Source of the DNA: Burkholderiaceae bacterium
Lineage (GTDB): Bacteria; Pseudomonadota; Gammaproteobacteria; Burkholderiales; Burkholderiaceae
Direction of reading: 5' to 3'
DNA: 55,596 bases
Assembly: GCA_947449305.1 (NCBI GenBank)
Contig: CANFRA010000006.1
Location: 1-55,596, forward strand
Numbering within the stretch: the stretch's first letter is position 1; each line of letters starts with the position of its first letter. A model generated the notes under the pieces. That model saw nothing but the letters and a program-made list of their open reading frames with translations, did not search any database and had not been told where the DNA came from. The position numbers and the translations under genes were made by a program. Below, piece by piece: positions 10,742-20,394 of this stretch.

Positions 10742-10839
10742 CCTTCAAGGAGCGTTGCAAGGAATGCTGAGGCCCAGCATTTCCCCAGGCTTGAAGGGAG
10801 TGGATTCTTAAACAGTTTCTGCTAATTGCAACCGCGCTC
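10742..10839 (+). ncRNA. S-adenosylhomocysteine (SAH) riboswitch upstream of ahcY
   Basis: P1 CCUUCAAG/CUUGAAGG (10742-10749/10790-10797), conserved GAGCGUUGCAA (10750-10760), P2 GGAAUGCUG/CAGCAUUUCC, CCAGGCU, and 3' GCAACCGCGCUC (GCGCUC 10834-10839) pseudoknot strand; located upstream of ahcY. Confidence 0.9.
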
Positions 10840-10873
10840 GCTAACCCATGATTCAACGGCTAGCGAGTTTGCA

Positions 10874-10902
10874 CTCCAGCATTGGATCGTATTTAGCTGG
10901 AG
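10874..10902 (+). promoter_or_regulatory. hairpin sequestering the ahcY Shine-Dalgarno (riboswitch expression platform)
   Basis: CUCCAGC (10874-10880) pairs with GCUGGAG (10896-10902), which contains the GGAG SD 5 nt upstream of ATG 10908. Confidence 0.65.
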
Positions 10903-10907
10903 CATTA

Positions 10908-12353
10908 ATGAATACCGTTACTGATTTAAATAACTTTGTTGCAACTCGTTGCGCAATTGCTGATATTTCTTTGGCTGACTTTGGGCGCAAAGAAATTGCC
11001 ATTGCTGAAACTGAGATGCCTGGCTTGATTGCTATTCGCGATGAGTTTGCTGCGCAACAGCCATTGCGTGGAGCGCGAATCACGGGTTCGCTACACATGA
11101 CCATTCAAACTGCAGTGTTGATTGAGACCCTTGAGGCGCTTGGCGCCCAAGTGCAGTGGGCATCTTGCAATATTTTCTCAACACAAGACCATGCTGCTGC
11201 AGCCATTGCTGCTAATGGCACACCGGTCTATGCCATCAAGGGCGAGACCCTTGAGCAGTATTGGGATTTCACGCACCGTATTTTTGAATGGGCTGATGGC
11301 GGCTTCACCAATATGATTTTGGATGATGGTGGTGATGCCACCTTGTTATTGCACCTTGGTGCCCGCGCTGAAAAAGATCAAGCTTGCTTAAATCACCCAA
11401 CCAGTGAAGAAGAAACAATTTTGTTTTCTGCTATTAAGAAAAAATTAGCACAAGACCCAACTTGGTATTCCACGCGCTTGGAAAAAGTGAAGGGTGTTAC
11501 AGAAGAAACCACTACTGGTGTTCATCGTTTGTATCAAATGTTTGCTAAGGGCGATTTGAAGTTCCCTGCAATCAACGTAAATGACTCCGTAACCAAGAGC
11601 AAGTTTGACAATCTCTATGGTTGCCGCGAGTCTTTGGTTGATGCAATCAAGCGAGCTACTGACGTCATGGTTGCCGGTAAGGTTGCAGTAGTTTGCGGCT
11701 ACGGCGATGTGGGTAAGGGCTCAGCCCAAGCTTTGCGCGCGCTATCTGCTCAAGTGTGGGTGACTGAGGTAGACCCAATCTGTGCATTGCAAGCAGCGAT
11801 GGAAGGCTACCGTGTTGTAACCATGGATTACGCTGCCGATAAAGCAGATATCTTTGTTTCTGCAACTGGAAACTACCATGTGATTACCCATGACCACATG
11901 GCGAAGATGAAGAATCAAGCCATCGTTTGTAATATTGGCCACTTCGATAATGAGATTGATGTTGCAGGCATTGAGAAGTACAAATGGGAAGAGATCAAGC
12001 CACAGGTTGATCACGTGATTTTCCCAGCAAGCAATGGCAAGCCTGAAAAGCGCATCATCATCTTAGCTAAAGGCCGCCTGGTTAACTTGGGTTGTGGTAC
12101 AGGCCATCCTTCCTATGTGATGAGCTCTTCATTTGCGAACCAGGTGATTGCTCAAATCGAATTGTGGAATGCGGTTGGCACCGATAAATACCCAGTCGGC
12201 GTTTACACATTGCCAAAGCACTTAGATGAGAAGGTTGCACGTTTGCAACTTAAGACTCTCAATGCCGAGTTGACAGTATTGTCTGATCAGCAAGCTTCTT
12301 ATATTGGCGTAACCAAGGAAGGCCCATACAAGGCTGACCACTATCGTTATTAA
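10908..12353 (+). CDS. ahcY: S-adenosylhomocysteine hydrolase (adenosylhomocysteinase)
   Basis: SAHH family: [39 protein letters not shown] track opens at 10848 but the SD-supported start is ATG 10908 ([10 protein letters not shown]). Confidence 0.96.
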   Translation: MNTVTDLNNFVATRCAIADISLADFGRKEIAIAETEMPGLIAIRDEFAAQQPLRGARITGSLHMTIQTAVLIETLEALGAQVQWASCNIFSTQDHAAAAIAANGTPVYAIKGETLEQYWDFTHRIFEWADGGFTNMILDDGGDATLLLHLGARAEKDQACLNHPTSEEETILFSAIKKKLAQDPTWYSTRLEKVKGVTEETTTGVHRLYQMFAKGDLKFPAINVNDSVTKSKFDNLYGCRESLVDAIKRATDVMVAGKVAVVCGYGDVGKGSAQALRALSAQVWVTEVDPICALQAAMEGYRVVTMDYAADKADIFVSATGNYHVITHDHMAKMKNQAIVCNIGHFDNEIDVAGIEKYKWEEIKPQVDHVIFPASNGKPEKRIIILAKGRLVNLGCGTGHPSYVMSSSFANQVIAQIELWNAVGTDKYPVGVYTLPKHLDEKVARLQLKTLNAELTVLSDQQASYIGVTKEGPYKADHYRY

Positions 12354-12389
12354 TCCAGTTTATTTAATTGATACCCTAGGCCCAAAATC

Positions 12390-13220
12390 ATGGAATTAAG
12401 CGTCGAATTCTTTCCTCCAAAAACACCTGAAGGCGAGAAGAAGCTGCATCTTGTGCGTGAGCGTTTTAGTCAAACTCTGAAGCCCGCGTTTTATTCTGTG
12501 ACCTTTGGTGCCGGTGGTTCTACTCAGTCTGGCACCTTGAAAGTGGTGAGTGATATTCATGCTGCTGGTGCAGCGGTTGCTCCCCACTTATCCTGTGTTG
12601 GAAGCTCACGTGAAAGTGTGCGTGCGATGCTGAGGCAATATCAAGCTTTAGAGATTAAGCGCATTGTGGCATTACGCGGTGACTTGCCATCAGGCATGGG
12701 TCAGTATGGTGAGTTTCATCATGCTAATGAGTTAGTAGAATTTATTCGTGCTGAAACCGGTGATTGGTTTCATATTGATGTAGCTGCTTATCCAGAGTGT
12801 CATCCTCAGGCGAAGTCTCCTGCTAGTGATGTCCATTTCTTTGTACAGAAAATGAGAGCGGGTGCGAACTCTGCGGTTACTCAGTATTTTTATAACACTG
12901 ATGCTTATTTTCGTTTTGTTGATGAAGCCTATGACTTAGGTGTAACAGAGCCGATCATTGCTGGCATCATGCCGATTACGAATAGCACTCAGCTATTGCG
13001 CTTCTCTGATGCCTGTGGGGCTGAAATCCCGCGTTGGATTCGTTTGCGTCTTCAGTCTTATGGTGATGACATTGCCTCAATTCGCGCATTTGGTGAAGAG
13101 GTAGTGACAGATCTATGCGATCAGTTATTGACGGCAGGTGCGCCTGGATTGCATTTCTATTCTCTAAATCAAGCAGATGCTGTTTTGGCCATTGCTGATA
13201 ACTTGGATTTAACAAAGTAA
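12390..13220 (+). CDS. metF: methylenetetrahydrofolate reductase
   Basis: VEFFPPKTPEGEKKL, FYSVTFGAGGSTQ, IAGIMPITN motifs; adjacent to ahcY. Confidence 0.95.
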   Translation: MELSVEFFPPKTPEGEKKLHLVRERFSQTLKPAFYSVTFGAGGSTQSGTLKVVSDIHAAGAAVAPHLSCVGSSRESVRAMLRQYQALEIKRIVALRGDLPSGMGQYGEFHHANELVEFIRAETGDWFHIDVAAYPECHPQAKSPASDVHFFVQKMRAGANSAVTQYFYNTDAYFRFVDEAYDLGVTEPIIAGIMPITNSTQLLRFSDACGAEIPRWIRLRLQSYGDDIASIRAFGEEVVTDLCDQLLTAGAPGLHFYSLNQADAVLAIADNLDLTK

Positions 13221-13221
13221 G

Positions 13222-13881
13222 TTAGCGAAGTAAGCTAGATTCCGTAAGCAGCATATCTAAGGGCTCATCATGCGCTTGGGCCGCCCATTGGGCATCGTTG
13301 AGTTTTTGCCAATCAAATCCAACCCCGATACAGATGAACTTGGGATTGTTGTTTCTGAGTGCCGCTAGGGTTCGATCAAAATATCCACCGCCATAACCTA
13401 GGCGCCAATAATGGGTTTTACCATTCTCAATAGAGCTAGACCACCCGACGCAGGGAATGAGGATGCAGTCAGGAGTAATTGCTGGTCTTGAGGGGTTATT
13501 TGGGTTTGGCTCAGGAACTCCATGTTGGCTTGGGATCAACACATCCCCGTCTTGCCACTCATAGAAGTCGAGGTGCTTATCAGGCCGCGCATAGGGAAGC
13601 GCCAGACGACATCCAGGATTTTGGTGTACCCAAGTGATTAATGCCGAACGCAAATCAAGCTCATCTTGAATGGGCCAATAAAGTGCTATAGACCGCAGGG
13701 AATTGCCATCTTTCGCTAAAAACTGATTAAGACCCGCAATTAGCCTCTCTTTGGTTTGAGCATAACTTTGCCCAGCAGCAAATTCTTTGCGTTGCTTTAA
13801 CAAATCTTGACGAAGAGTTTTTGGCGAATTACCGTGCATATCGTCCATTATCAGGCGAAAATTAGAAGATATAGTAAACAA
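13222..13881 (-). CDS. 5-formyltetrahydrofolate cyclo-ligase
   Basis: LPYARPDKHLDFYEW..., RLGYGGGYFDRTLA motif; start uncertain (internal ATG about 33 nt downstream possible). Confidence 0.9.
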   Translation of the reverse strand: MFTISSNFRLIMDDMHGNSPKTLRQDLLKQRKEFAAGQSYAQTKERLIAGLNQFLAKDGNSLRSIALYWPIQDELDLRSALITWVHQNPGCRLALPYARPDKHLDFYEWQDGDVLIPSQHGVPEPNPNNPSRPAITPDCILIPCVGWSSSIENGKTHYWRLGYGGGYFDRTLAALRNNNPKFICIGVGFDWQKLNDAQWAAQAHDEPLDMLLTESSLLR

Positions 13882-13925
13882 CTTAATGCCAGGCGAATAC
13901 TGGTAAATATGTACAGGGCTAGATA

Positions 13926-15890
13926 GTGAAAAAGAAGTCTGAAATTCTTAAAGGTCAACAGCTCCGCTGGGTCAAGATTTTGATCCTGGGCCTAGTCTTG
14001 TCTATGCCTAGCGCTTTTGCTGAAAAGACCAAAAAATCAAGTCTTCCTAAATCATATGAAAGCAAAGCGGCCCCTGCCGAGATTACTGATACAGATCGGA
14101 TATTTATCGATTTACGAGAAGCAGCTAGAAAAAATGATGTTTTCCGTACACAACAGCTTTCTTCTAATCTAGTCGCCTATCCATTTGATGATTATGTGAC
14201 TTACTTTCGTATTAAGCCGCAATTATTTGATAGTGGCGGTGGACCACGTAGCGATTACAGCGCTGATGCCCAAGTCATTGCATTTTTAAATCAGTATCAA
14301 GGAACGGCCTTGGCTGATCGGATGCGTAACGATTGGTTATTGGTATTGGGTAAGCGAAAAGACTGGGCACGCTTTGATCTGGAGTATGCGAAATTTGTCT
14401 TGGATGACGACACTCAGGTGAAGTGCTATTCCTTGCTATCAAAATTATCACAAGGTGAGAATCCCACCAAACTATCGATCGATACTCGATCAGTTCTGCT
14501 AGATCCAAGCCACTTTGGACAAGCTTGCCAAGAGTTAGTTCCTTCCTTGGTTGCTGCTGGTGGAATGACGCCAAGCGAGGCCAAGGCGATCGGTCGTGCG
14601 GCTAGCGAAAGAGGCTTTGACACAATGGCACGTCGCTTGGGTGGCGAAGATCCTATTGCAGAAATTGTAAAAGCTGCAAAGGCCGATCCGGCGAAAGCCT
14701 ATCGAGACTTTTTGCAGACATCATCGCGCTATAGCAAAGAGAATCAAGCAGTAGCTTGGGGTGTGATTGGCCAATTTCTGGCAAAGAAATTAGATCCTAA
14801 TGCAGACGATGCTTATCGCTTGCAGCAAGAGCTTGGTTACAACGAACTGCTCTCAGTTGAGTCACAAGAGTGGAAGGTACGCGCTGGTTTGCGTGCTAAG
14901 GATTGGAGCTTGGTAAAAAATGCGATAGAGAGCATGAATCCCGTAGTGCGTAGCAAAGATCCGGCTTGGACTTATTGGTATGGCCGCGCTTTAAAAGCCG
15001 AAGGTCAAGATGCAAAAGCTAAAGATAGCTTTGAGTTGATTGATGAGCAATATAATTTTTATGGACAACTGGCTCGCGAGGAGTTGGGTAAGTCAAATCA
15101 TGCGCCATCTCGAACTAAGGTGACCGAGCAAGAGATTGATGCAATGGCTAGTCGTAAGGGTTTTTTGAGGAGCGAGCGTTTGTATGCCATGAACCTTCGC
15201 TTTGAAGGGAATCGCGAGTGGAATTGGGAGCTACGCAACATGACTGACAAGCAGCTGTTAGCTGCTGCTGAGTACGCAAAACGTATTCATTTATACGACC
15301 GTGTCGTGAATACTGCTGATCGAACAAAGCAAGAGCATGACTTTAGTTTGCGTTACCCAACTCCGTTTAGGGATGAGTTATCTCCAATTGCTCGGCAAAT
15401 TGATTTGAATCTTGCTTGGGCTTATGGGCTCATTCGTCAAGAATCACGCTTCATCATGAATGCATCATCATCGGTAGGTGCTTCAGGCCTAATGCAGGTA
15501 ATGCCCAATACGGCAAAGTATGTTGCTAAAAAGATTGGCATGCTCAATTACACCAATGACAAGCTAAGTGATACCAATACGAATTTAACTTTGGGCAGTA
15601 ACTACCTCAACATGGTCTTAGTTGACTTAGATGGTTCTTGGGTGCTGGCATCAGCTGCCTACAATGCTGGTCCCTCTCGCTCAAAAGCATGGCGCGAAAA
15701 ATTAACAAGTCCTACCGAGGGTGCAATCTTTGCAGAGACCATTCCGTTTAATGAGACGCGTACTTACGTTAAGAATGTGCTCTCAAATGCAAATTACTAT
15801 TCGTCGGTCATGAATGGTCAAACACCATCTTTGAAACAACGCCTAGGTGTTATTTCGCCTAAAGCAGCTACTCAATCTGAATTACCCTAA
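13926..15890 (+). CDS. soluble lytic murein transglycosylase (Slt family)
   Basis: signal-like N-terminus and C-terminal SLT domain (AYGLIRQESRFIMNASSSVGASGLMQVMPNTA...AAYNAGPSRSKAW); GTG start. Confidence 0.92.
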   Translation: MKKKSEILKGQQLRWVKILILGLVLSMPSAFAEKTKKSSLPKSYESKAAPAEITDTDRIFIDLREAARKNDVFRTQQLSSNLVAYPFDDYVTYFRIKPQLFDSGGGPRSDYSADAQVIAFLNQYQGTALADRMRNDWLLVLGKRKDWARFDLEYAKFVLDDDTQVKCYSLLSKLSQGENPTKLSIDTRSVLLDPSHFGQACQELVPSLVAAGGMTPSEAKAIGRAASERGFDTMARRLGGEDPIAEIVKAAKADPAKAYRDFLQTSSRYSKENQAVAWGVIGQFLAKKLDPNADDAYRLQQELGYNELLSVESQEWKVRAGLRAKDWSLVKNAIESMNPVVRSKDPAWTYWYGRALKAEGQDAKAKDSFELIDEQYNFYGQLAREELGKSNHAPSRTKVTEQEIDAMASRKGFLRSERLYAMNLRFEGNREWNWELRNMTDKQLLAAAEYAKRIHLYDRVVNTADRTKQEHDFSLRYPTPFRDELSPIARQIDLNLAWAYGLIRQESRFIMNASSSVGASGLMQVMPNTAKYVAKKIGMLNYTNDKLSDTNTNLTLGSNYLNMVLVDLDGSWVLASAAYNAGPSRSKAWREKLTSPTEGAIFAETIPFNETRTYVKNVLSNANYYSSVMNGQTPSLKQRLGVISPKAATQSELP

Positions 15891-15915
15891 TTAGCATTCA
15901 TTAATAAGAGAGCTT

Positions 15916-16824
15916 ATGAAATACGACATTCTTTTGATTGGTGGCAATGGATTTGTTGGACGAGTGATAGCTGCGCAATTGCAAGCGGCGGGTTATTCAG
16001 TTCTCTTACCCACAAGTCACTTGGCCGCAGGCCGTGAGTTACGGATGTTACCTAAAGTGCATTTAGAGGATGCTGATGTTCATGATTTTGATGAACTGCA
16101 ATCTTTATGTGCACGTGTTCATGACAATGGCGCCGTGATTAATTTGGTAGGTGTCTTGCACGATAAGCCGGCAACGCCTTATGGAAAAGTGTTTAAAGCT
16201 GCGCATGTAGATTTGCCGAAAAATATTATTACTGCGATGCAAATGCATGGCATCAAGCGCTATCTTCATATGAGTGCCTTAGGGGCTGATGCTCATGGGT
16301 CATCGATGTATCAGCGAAGTAAGGGCGATGGCGAAGCGGCAGTGAAGGCCAGCAATGTAGATTGGACCATTTTTAGACCATCAGTCATTTTTGGCGCCCA
16401 AGATCAGTTCATTAATTTGTTTTCAAAGTTAGCTAAATTATTTCCAGCCATGCCTTTAGCAAATCATCAGGCAAAGTTTCAACCAGTAAGCGTGGACGAT
16501 GTAGCAAGCGCTTTTGTGATGGCATTAAAGATGCCTCAGACTATTCATGAATCGTATGATTTAGTAGGGCCCATGGTCTACACCATGAAGGAGATTGTAG
16601 AGTTTGCTGCACGCAAAGCTAAAACATCTTGTGTCATTATTCCGGTGCCCGCTTTTGTAGGCTATTTACAAGCCTTAGCTTTTGAATTCTTACCAGTACC
16701 TACTTTGATGTCACGTGACAACATTGCTTCAATGCAATTGCCCAATGTATTGCCTGTAAGCGGTAAGGACGCATTAAGTGAAGTATTCAAAATGAGCCGG
16801 CGAAGCCTTGAGGGCATGAGGTAA
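15916..16824 (+). CDS. NAD(P)-dependent epimerase/dehydratase, complex I NDUFA9-subunit-like family
   Basis: ILLIGGNGFVGRVIAAQL Rossmann motif and HMSALGADAHGSSMYQRSKGDGEAAVKAS. Confidence 0.85.
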   Translation: MKYDILLIGGNGFVGRVIAAQLQAAGYSVLLPTSHLAAGRELRMLPKVHLEDADVHDFDELQSLCARVHDNGAVINLVGVLHDKPATPYGKVFKAAHVDLPKNIITAMQMHGIKRYLHMSALGADAHGSSMYQRSKGDGEAAVKASNVDWTIFRPSVIFGAQDQFINLFSKLAKLFPAMPLANHQAKFQPVSVDDVASAFVMALKMPQTIHESYDLVGPMVYTMKEIVEFAARKAKTSCVIIPVPAFVGYLQALAFEFLPVPTLMSRDNIASMQLPNVLPVSGKDALSEVFKMSRRSLEGMR

Positions 16825-17954
16825 TGAAGATCTATGCAGTCGGTGGTGCAATACGGGATACCTTAATGGGTTTTCCTGTGCACGATATCGACTATGTGGT
16901 CGTTGGCTCTAGCGTGGATGAAATGGTTGCTAAGGGCTTTCGTCCTGTGGGCAAGGATTTTCCGGTTTTTCTACATCCAGAAACTCAAGCTGAGTATGCG
17001 CTAGCTCGTACTGAACGTAAAACAGGCCAAGGGTATAAAGGCTTTCATTTTTATGCTGATCCTTCAGTGACTTTGGAACAAGACTTAGAGCGTCGTGATT
17101 TAACGATGAATGCCATGGCGCAAGAAGTGGGCTCTGATGGAAAACAGTTTGGACCGATCATCGACCCCTATAACGGTCAAGAAGATTTAGCTGCCAAAGT
17201 ATTTCGTCATGTATCTGATGCTTTTTCTGAAGATCCGTTGCGCTTATTACGTATTGCTCGCTTTGCTGCGCGCTTTCCTGAATTTAGGATTGCTAACGAC
17301 ACGATGTCGGCCTTAAAAGCAATTGTTCAGGCGGGTGAGTTAAATGCACTTTCAGCAGAGCGTATTTGGCAGGAGCTAGCTAGAGGCCTAGTTGCTTCAA
17401 AGCCTATGCATATGTTCCAGGTTTTACTAGATACTGGCGCTGCCAAACCTCTGTTACCAAGCACACTTACTGCGAAACTTGCAGAAGAACCATTTCGTAA
17501 GGCATTAATCGAGCATTGCGAGGCAAGTAGCAATAGCCTAGAAGAGCGTTGTGCCATCGCCTTGATGGATTTACCTACCTCTGAAATTCGTTCATGGGCT
17601 GAATGCGTGCGTATGCCCATTGAAGTACGTGACTTTAGTGAGATTTTTAGTGAATTAAAGGCGCTGGTTGATAAGCGCTCTGAAGCCACTTATCAACCAG
17701 TCGATGTCTTGGCTTGGTTTAATCGCGCGGATGTTTGGCGTAAGCCAGATCGCGGCCAATCACTACTTAATCTTGCTGGGAAAATCGGATTCAATATTTC
17801 TGTATTGGTAGCAGCCATGCGTAATGCTCAGGCATTAAATACAGCAGAGATTATTGCCGGTGTTGAGGCACAAGACCGATCTAATGGTGAGCGCATTGGT
17901 AGTGCGTTTGAAGCTGCTAGGCTTGCTGCAATTACTGCTGCGCTACAGTCTTAG
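16824..17954 (+). CDS. cca: CCA tRNA nucleotidyltransferase
   Basis: YAVGGAIRDTLMGFPVHDIDYVVVG, RRDLTMNAMAQ motifs. Confidence 0.93.
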   Translation: MKIYAVGGAIRDTLMGFPVHDIDYVVVGSSVDEMVAKGFRPVGKDFPVFLHPETQAEYALARTERKTGQGYKGFHFYADPSVTLEQDLERRDLTMNAMAQEVGSDGKQFGPIIDPYNGQEDLAAKVFRHVSDAFSEDPLRLLRIARFAARFPEFRIANDTMSALKAIVQAGELNALSAERIWQELARGLVASKPMHMFQVLLDTGAAKPLLPSTLTAKLAEEPFRKALIEHCEASSNSLEERCAIALMDLPTSEIRSWAECVRMPIEVRDFSEIFSELKALVDKRSEATYQPVDVLAWFNRADVWRKPDRGQSLLNLAGKIGFNISVLVAAMRNAQALNTAEIIAGVEAQDRSNGERIGSAFEAARLAAITAALQS

Positions 17955-17957
17955 CCT

Positions 17958-19145
17958 CTAGAGCCTATTTCTGCCGCGCAGTCCAGGTAGATCTTCTAGA
18001 GAAGATCCAGGCAATAAAGTATCTAAATTCTTCGAGAAGGCAAATGCCTTAAAGAGCTCCCCCATCTCTGCTTCGGAGAGTAATTTTTGCAATGAGTTTG
18101 AAATTGGCAAAAAGGTCTCGGGATTGCCTGGATCGCCAATCTCTAATGCAATATCACCGATACCTGCATCCAATAAATAGGCTGCTTGATTCGTCAGAAA
18201 AACATCATCAGCATTTTCTGTAAGCGCACTACGCGCAATTTGTGACCACTCAACATGTGTCGTTAAGTCACAAAGACCGGGTAGATAAAATGGATCTTGA
18301 ATTGCATGATGGCGATGATGTGCCATCAGTGTGCCTTCTAGCCTCTGCGGATGGTAATACTCACTTTCTGGAAAGCCATAGTCGAAAGTTAAAAACAAAC
18401 CAGTATCTAGGTGTTTGGCAACTTGATGCATCCATGCATTGGCAGGCGCATGAAGTTCGGTGACATAGCCTTCGGAAAAGCCCCCATCCAAAAGACTTTC
18501 AGGTAATAACTCTTGTGCTACTGGCGAGCCTACTTTCCAAACAAGCTTGCTATCCTTATAGGCAGTGCCATACCAATACCAAAATCCATTCTGATAAATA
18601 ATGACATCACAGGGAACGGCATCGATCACTTCATTGGCAAGCATGATGCCCTTGAAATTCTTTGGTAATTCTTCAAGCCAATGGCATTGAGTGGGTAATT
18701 TCAACTCTTTAACAATATTGCCTACGTGCTCCTCCTGGCGCTGTGCCAAGTCTGGAGAAATTTCAATGATGTCGTACCGATCCAATTCAAAACCAAGATC
18801 ATGTAAGCGACTCAGAATGGAAGTGGCAAGCTTTCCTGTGCCAGCACCAAATTCAAGGATTTGAGTAGGCAAACCTTTTTCTTTGAGACCTTCAAGGACT
18901 GGTAACAAAGTTGAACAAATAGCAGCGCCAAAGAGGGGGCTTAATTCAGGGGCTGTAGTGAAGTCCCCACCGGTGCCTAATTTATGTGCCCCAGCGCTGT
19001 AATAGCCCATTCCAGGCTCATAAAGGGCTATCTCCATATACCTAGAAAATGGCAGCCAGCCGCCCTGGGAGGCTATCTCAGAGGCAATTTTGGCCTTGAG
19101 GAGTTCGCTATGCTCCGTTTCAAGGCTGGTCAAGGTAATATCCAT
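17958..19145 (-). CDS. SAM-dependent methyltransferase, MidA/NDUFAF7 (COG1565) family
   Basis: YMEIALYEPGMGYYSAGAHKLGTGGDFTTAPELSPLFG, ILEFGAGTGKLA, ANEVIDAVPCD. Confidence 0.9.
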   Translation of the reverse strand: MDITLTSLETEHSELLKAKIASEIASQGGWLPFSRYMEIALYEPGMGYYSAGAHKLGTGGDFTTAPELSPLFGAAICSTLLPVLEGLKEKGLPTQILEFGAGTGKLATSILSRLHDLGFELDRYDIIEISPDLAQRQEEHVGNIVKELKLPTQCHWLEELPKNFKGIMLANEVIDAVPCDVIIYQNGFWYWYGTAYKDSKLVWKVGSPVAQELLPESLLDGGFSEGYVTELHAPANAWMHQVAKHLDTGLFLTFDYGFPESEYYHPQRLEGTLMAHHRHHAIQDPFYLPGLCDLTTHVEWSQIARSALTENADDVFLTNQAAYLLDAGIGDIALEIGDPGNPETFLPISNSLQKLLSEAEMGELFKAFAFSKNLDTLLPGSSLEDLPGLRGRNRL

Positions 19146-19170
19146 AGCTCGCTAGTCTAAGAGAATTTAA

Positions 19171-19977
19171 TTGAACTCATCCTTATCCCAACAAAAGAAA
19201 GCAGTTTTAGTGACTGGCGCTGCCAAGCGTCTGGGTCGGGAAATCGCTTTGCAGTTTGCGCGCCAGGGATGGGATGTTGCCGTTCATTATGGGCGATCTG
19301 AGCAAGATGCCAAAGAAACTGTCAGAGAAATCGAGATGATGGGGGTTAAAGCCCAAGCTTATCAGGCCGATTTAGCAGACGAAGCGGCCATCAAAAAGCT
19401 TTTTACCGCCGTGAGCCAGCAATTTTCAAACCTGCATTGCTTGGTCAATAGTGCATCTATTTTTGAGTATGATCGTGCCAATTCAAATACACCATTGACT
19501 GCTAAAAGCTTACAGGAGCATATGCAGGTTAATTTGATGGCACCGATTTTGCTTTCTCAGTTGATGTTTGAGTTTAAGAAAATTAGTCTACATAAAACAG
19601 GTAATGAGAATTTGCCATCCGTCATTCAATTGCTCGATCAAAAGTTGATTAATCTCAATCCGGATTATTTGTCATACACCTTATCTAAAGCTGCGCTAGC
19701 AACTTCAGTAGAAGTATTGGCACTCGATTTTGCCCCTCATCTGAGAGTGATTGGCTTAGCGCCTGGAATTTCTTTACCCTCTGGAGATCAGACTAATGAT
19801 GGCTTTATAAAGGCACATCAAATGACGCCATTAGGAAAATCCTCAACACCAGAAGATATCGCTAAAGCAGCTGTCTTTTTAGCTGAGGCTAACGCCATTA
19901 CTGGGACTACCTTATATGTTGACGGCGGCCAACATTTATTACCATCATCACGTGATGTGATGTTTAAGACAAATTAA
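19171..19977 (+). CDS. SDR-family oxidoreductase, pteridine reductase/FolM-like
   Basis: VTGAAKRLG (TGxxxRxG) cofactor motif and YxxxK (YTLSK); adjacent to folB; TTG start. Confidence 0.75.
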   Translation: MNSSLSQQKKAVLVTGAAKRLGREIALQFARQGWDVAVHYGRSEQDAKETVREIEMMGVKAQAYQADLADEAAIKKLFTAVSQQFSNLHCLVNSASIFEYDRANSNTPLTAKSLQEHMQVNLMAPILLSQLMFEFKKISLHKTGNENLPSVIQLLDQKLINLNPDYLSYTLSKAALATSVEVLALDFAPHLRVIGLAPGISLPSGDQTNDGFIKAHQMTPLGKSSTPEDIAKAAVFLAEANAITGTTLYVDGGQHLLPSSRDVMFKTN

Positions 19978-19988
19978 TTAGACTATTT

Positions 19989-20384
19989 ATGCACACTATT
20001 CTTTCCCATCCCGCACTTGCTGATTGCCGCCGCTTATTTTTAAGAGACTATGAAATCTATATCAACATCGGCGTTCATGATTTTGAGAAAAAAGCAGAAC
20101 AACGCGTCATTCTGAATGTAGATCTCTACATTCCATTGGCCAAGAATACGCCAACAAACGACCAATTAGATGAGGTGGTCGATTATGACTTTATGCGTGA
20201 AACCATTAAGGCGCGGGCCTCTAAGGGCCATATTCATCTTCAGGAAACCTTTTGCGATGATATTGTTGCAGTAATGCTTGCGCATCCTAAGGTATTAGCA
20301 GCGTGCGTTAGGACTGCAAAACCAGACGTCTATCCAGACTGTCATTCTGTTGGTGTTGAAGTGTTTCGGATCAAGTCAGCATAA
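19989..20384 (+). CDS. folB: dihydroneopterin aldolase
   Basis: YINIGVHDFEKKAEQRVILNVDL; DxxVDY (DEVVDYDFMRE). Confidence 0.85.
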   Translation: MHTILSHPALADCRRLFLRDYEIYINIGVHDFEKKAEQRVILNVDLYIPLAKNTPTNDQLDEVVDYDFMRETIKARASKGHIHLQETFCDDIVAVMLAHPKVLAACVRTAKPDVYPDCHSVGVEVFRIKSA

Positions 20385-20394
20385 GTGAGTTGTT

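Noticed and set aside
10848-10907. Upstream in-frame ATG extending AhcY by 20 aa ([11 protein letters not shown]...)
   Set aside because: No SD, lies within the loop of the riboswitch expression platform, and GGAG plus ATG at 10908 fits the start far better.
17327-17689. 120-aa ORF antisense to cca
   Set aside because: Shadow ORF within a conserved CDS with no independent support.
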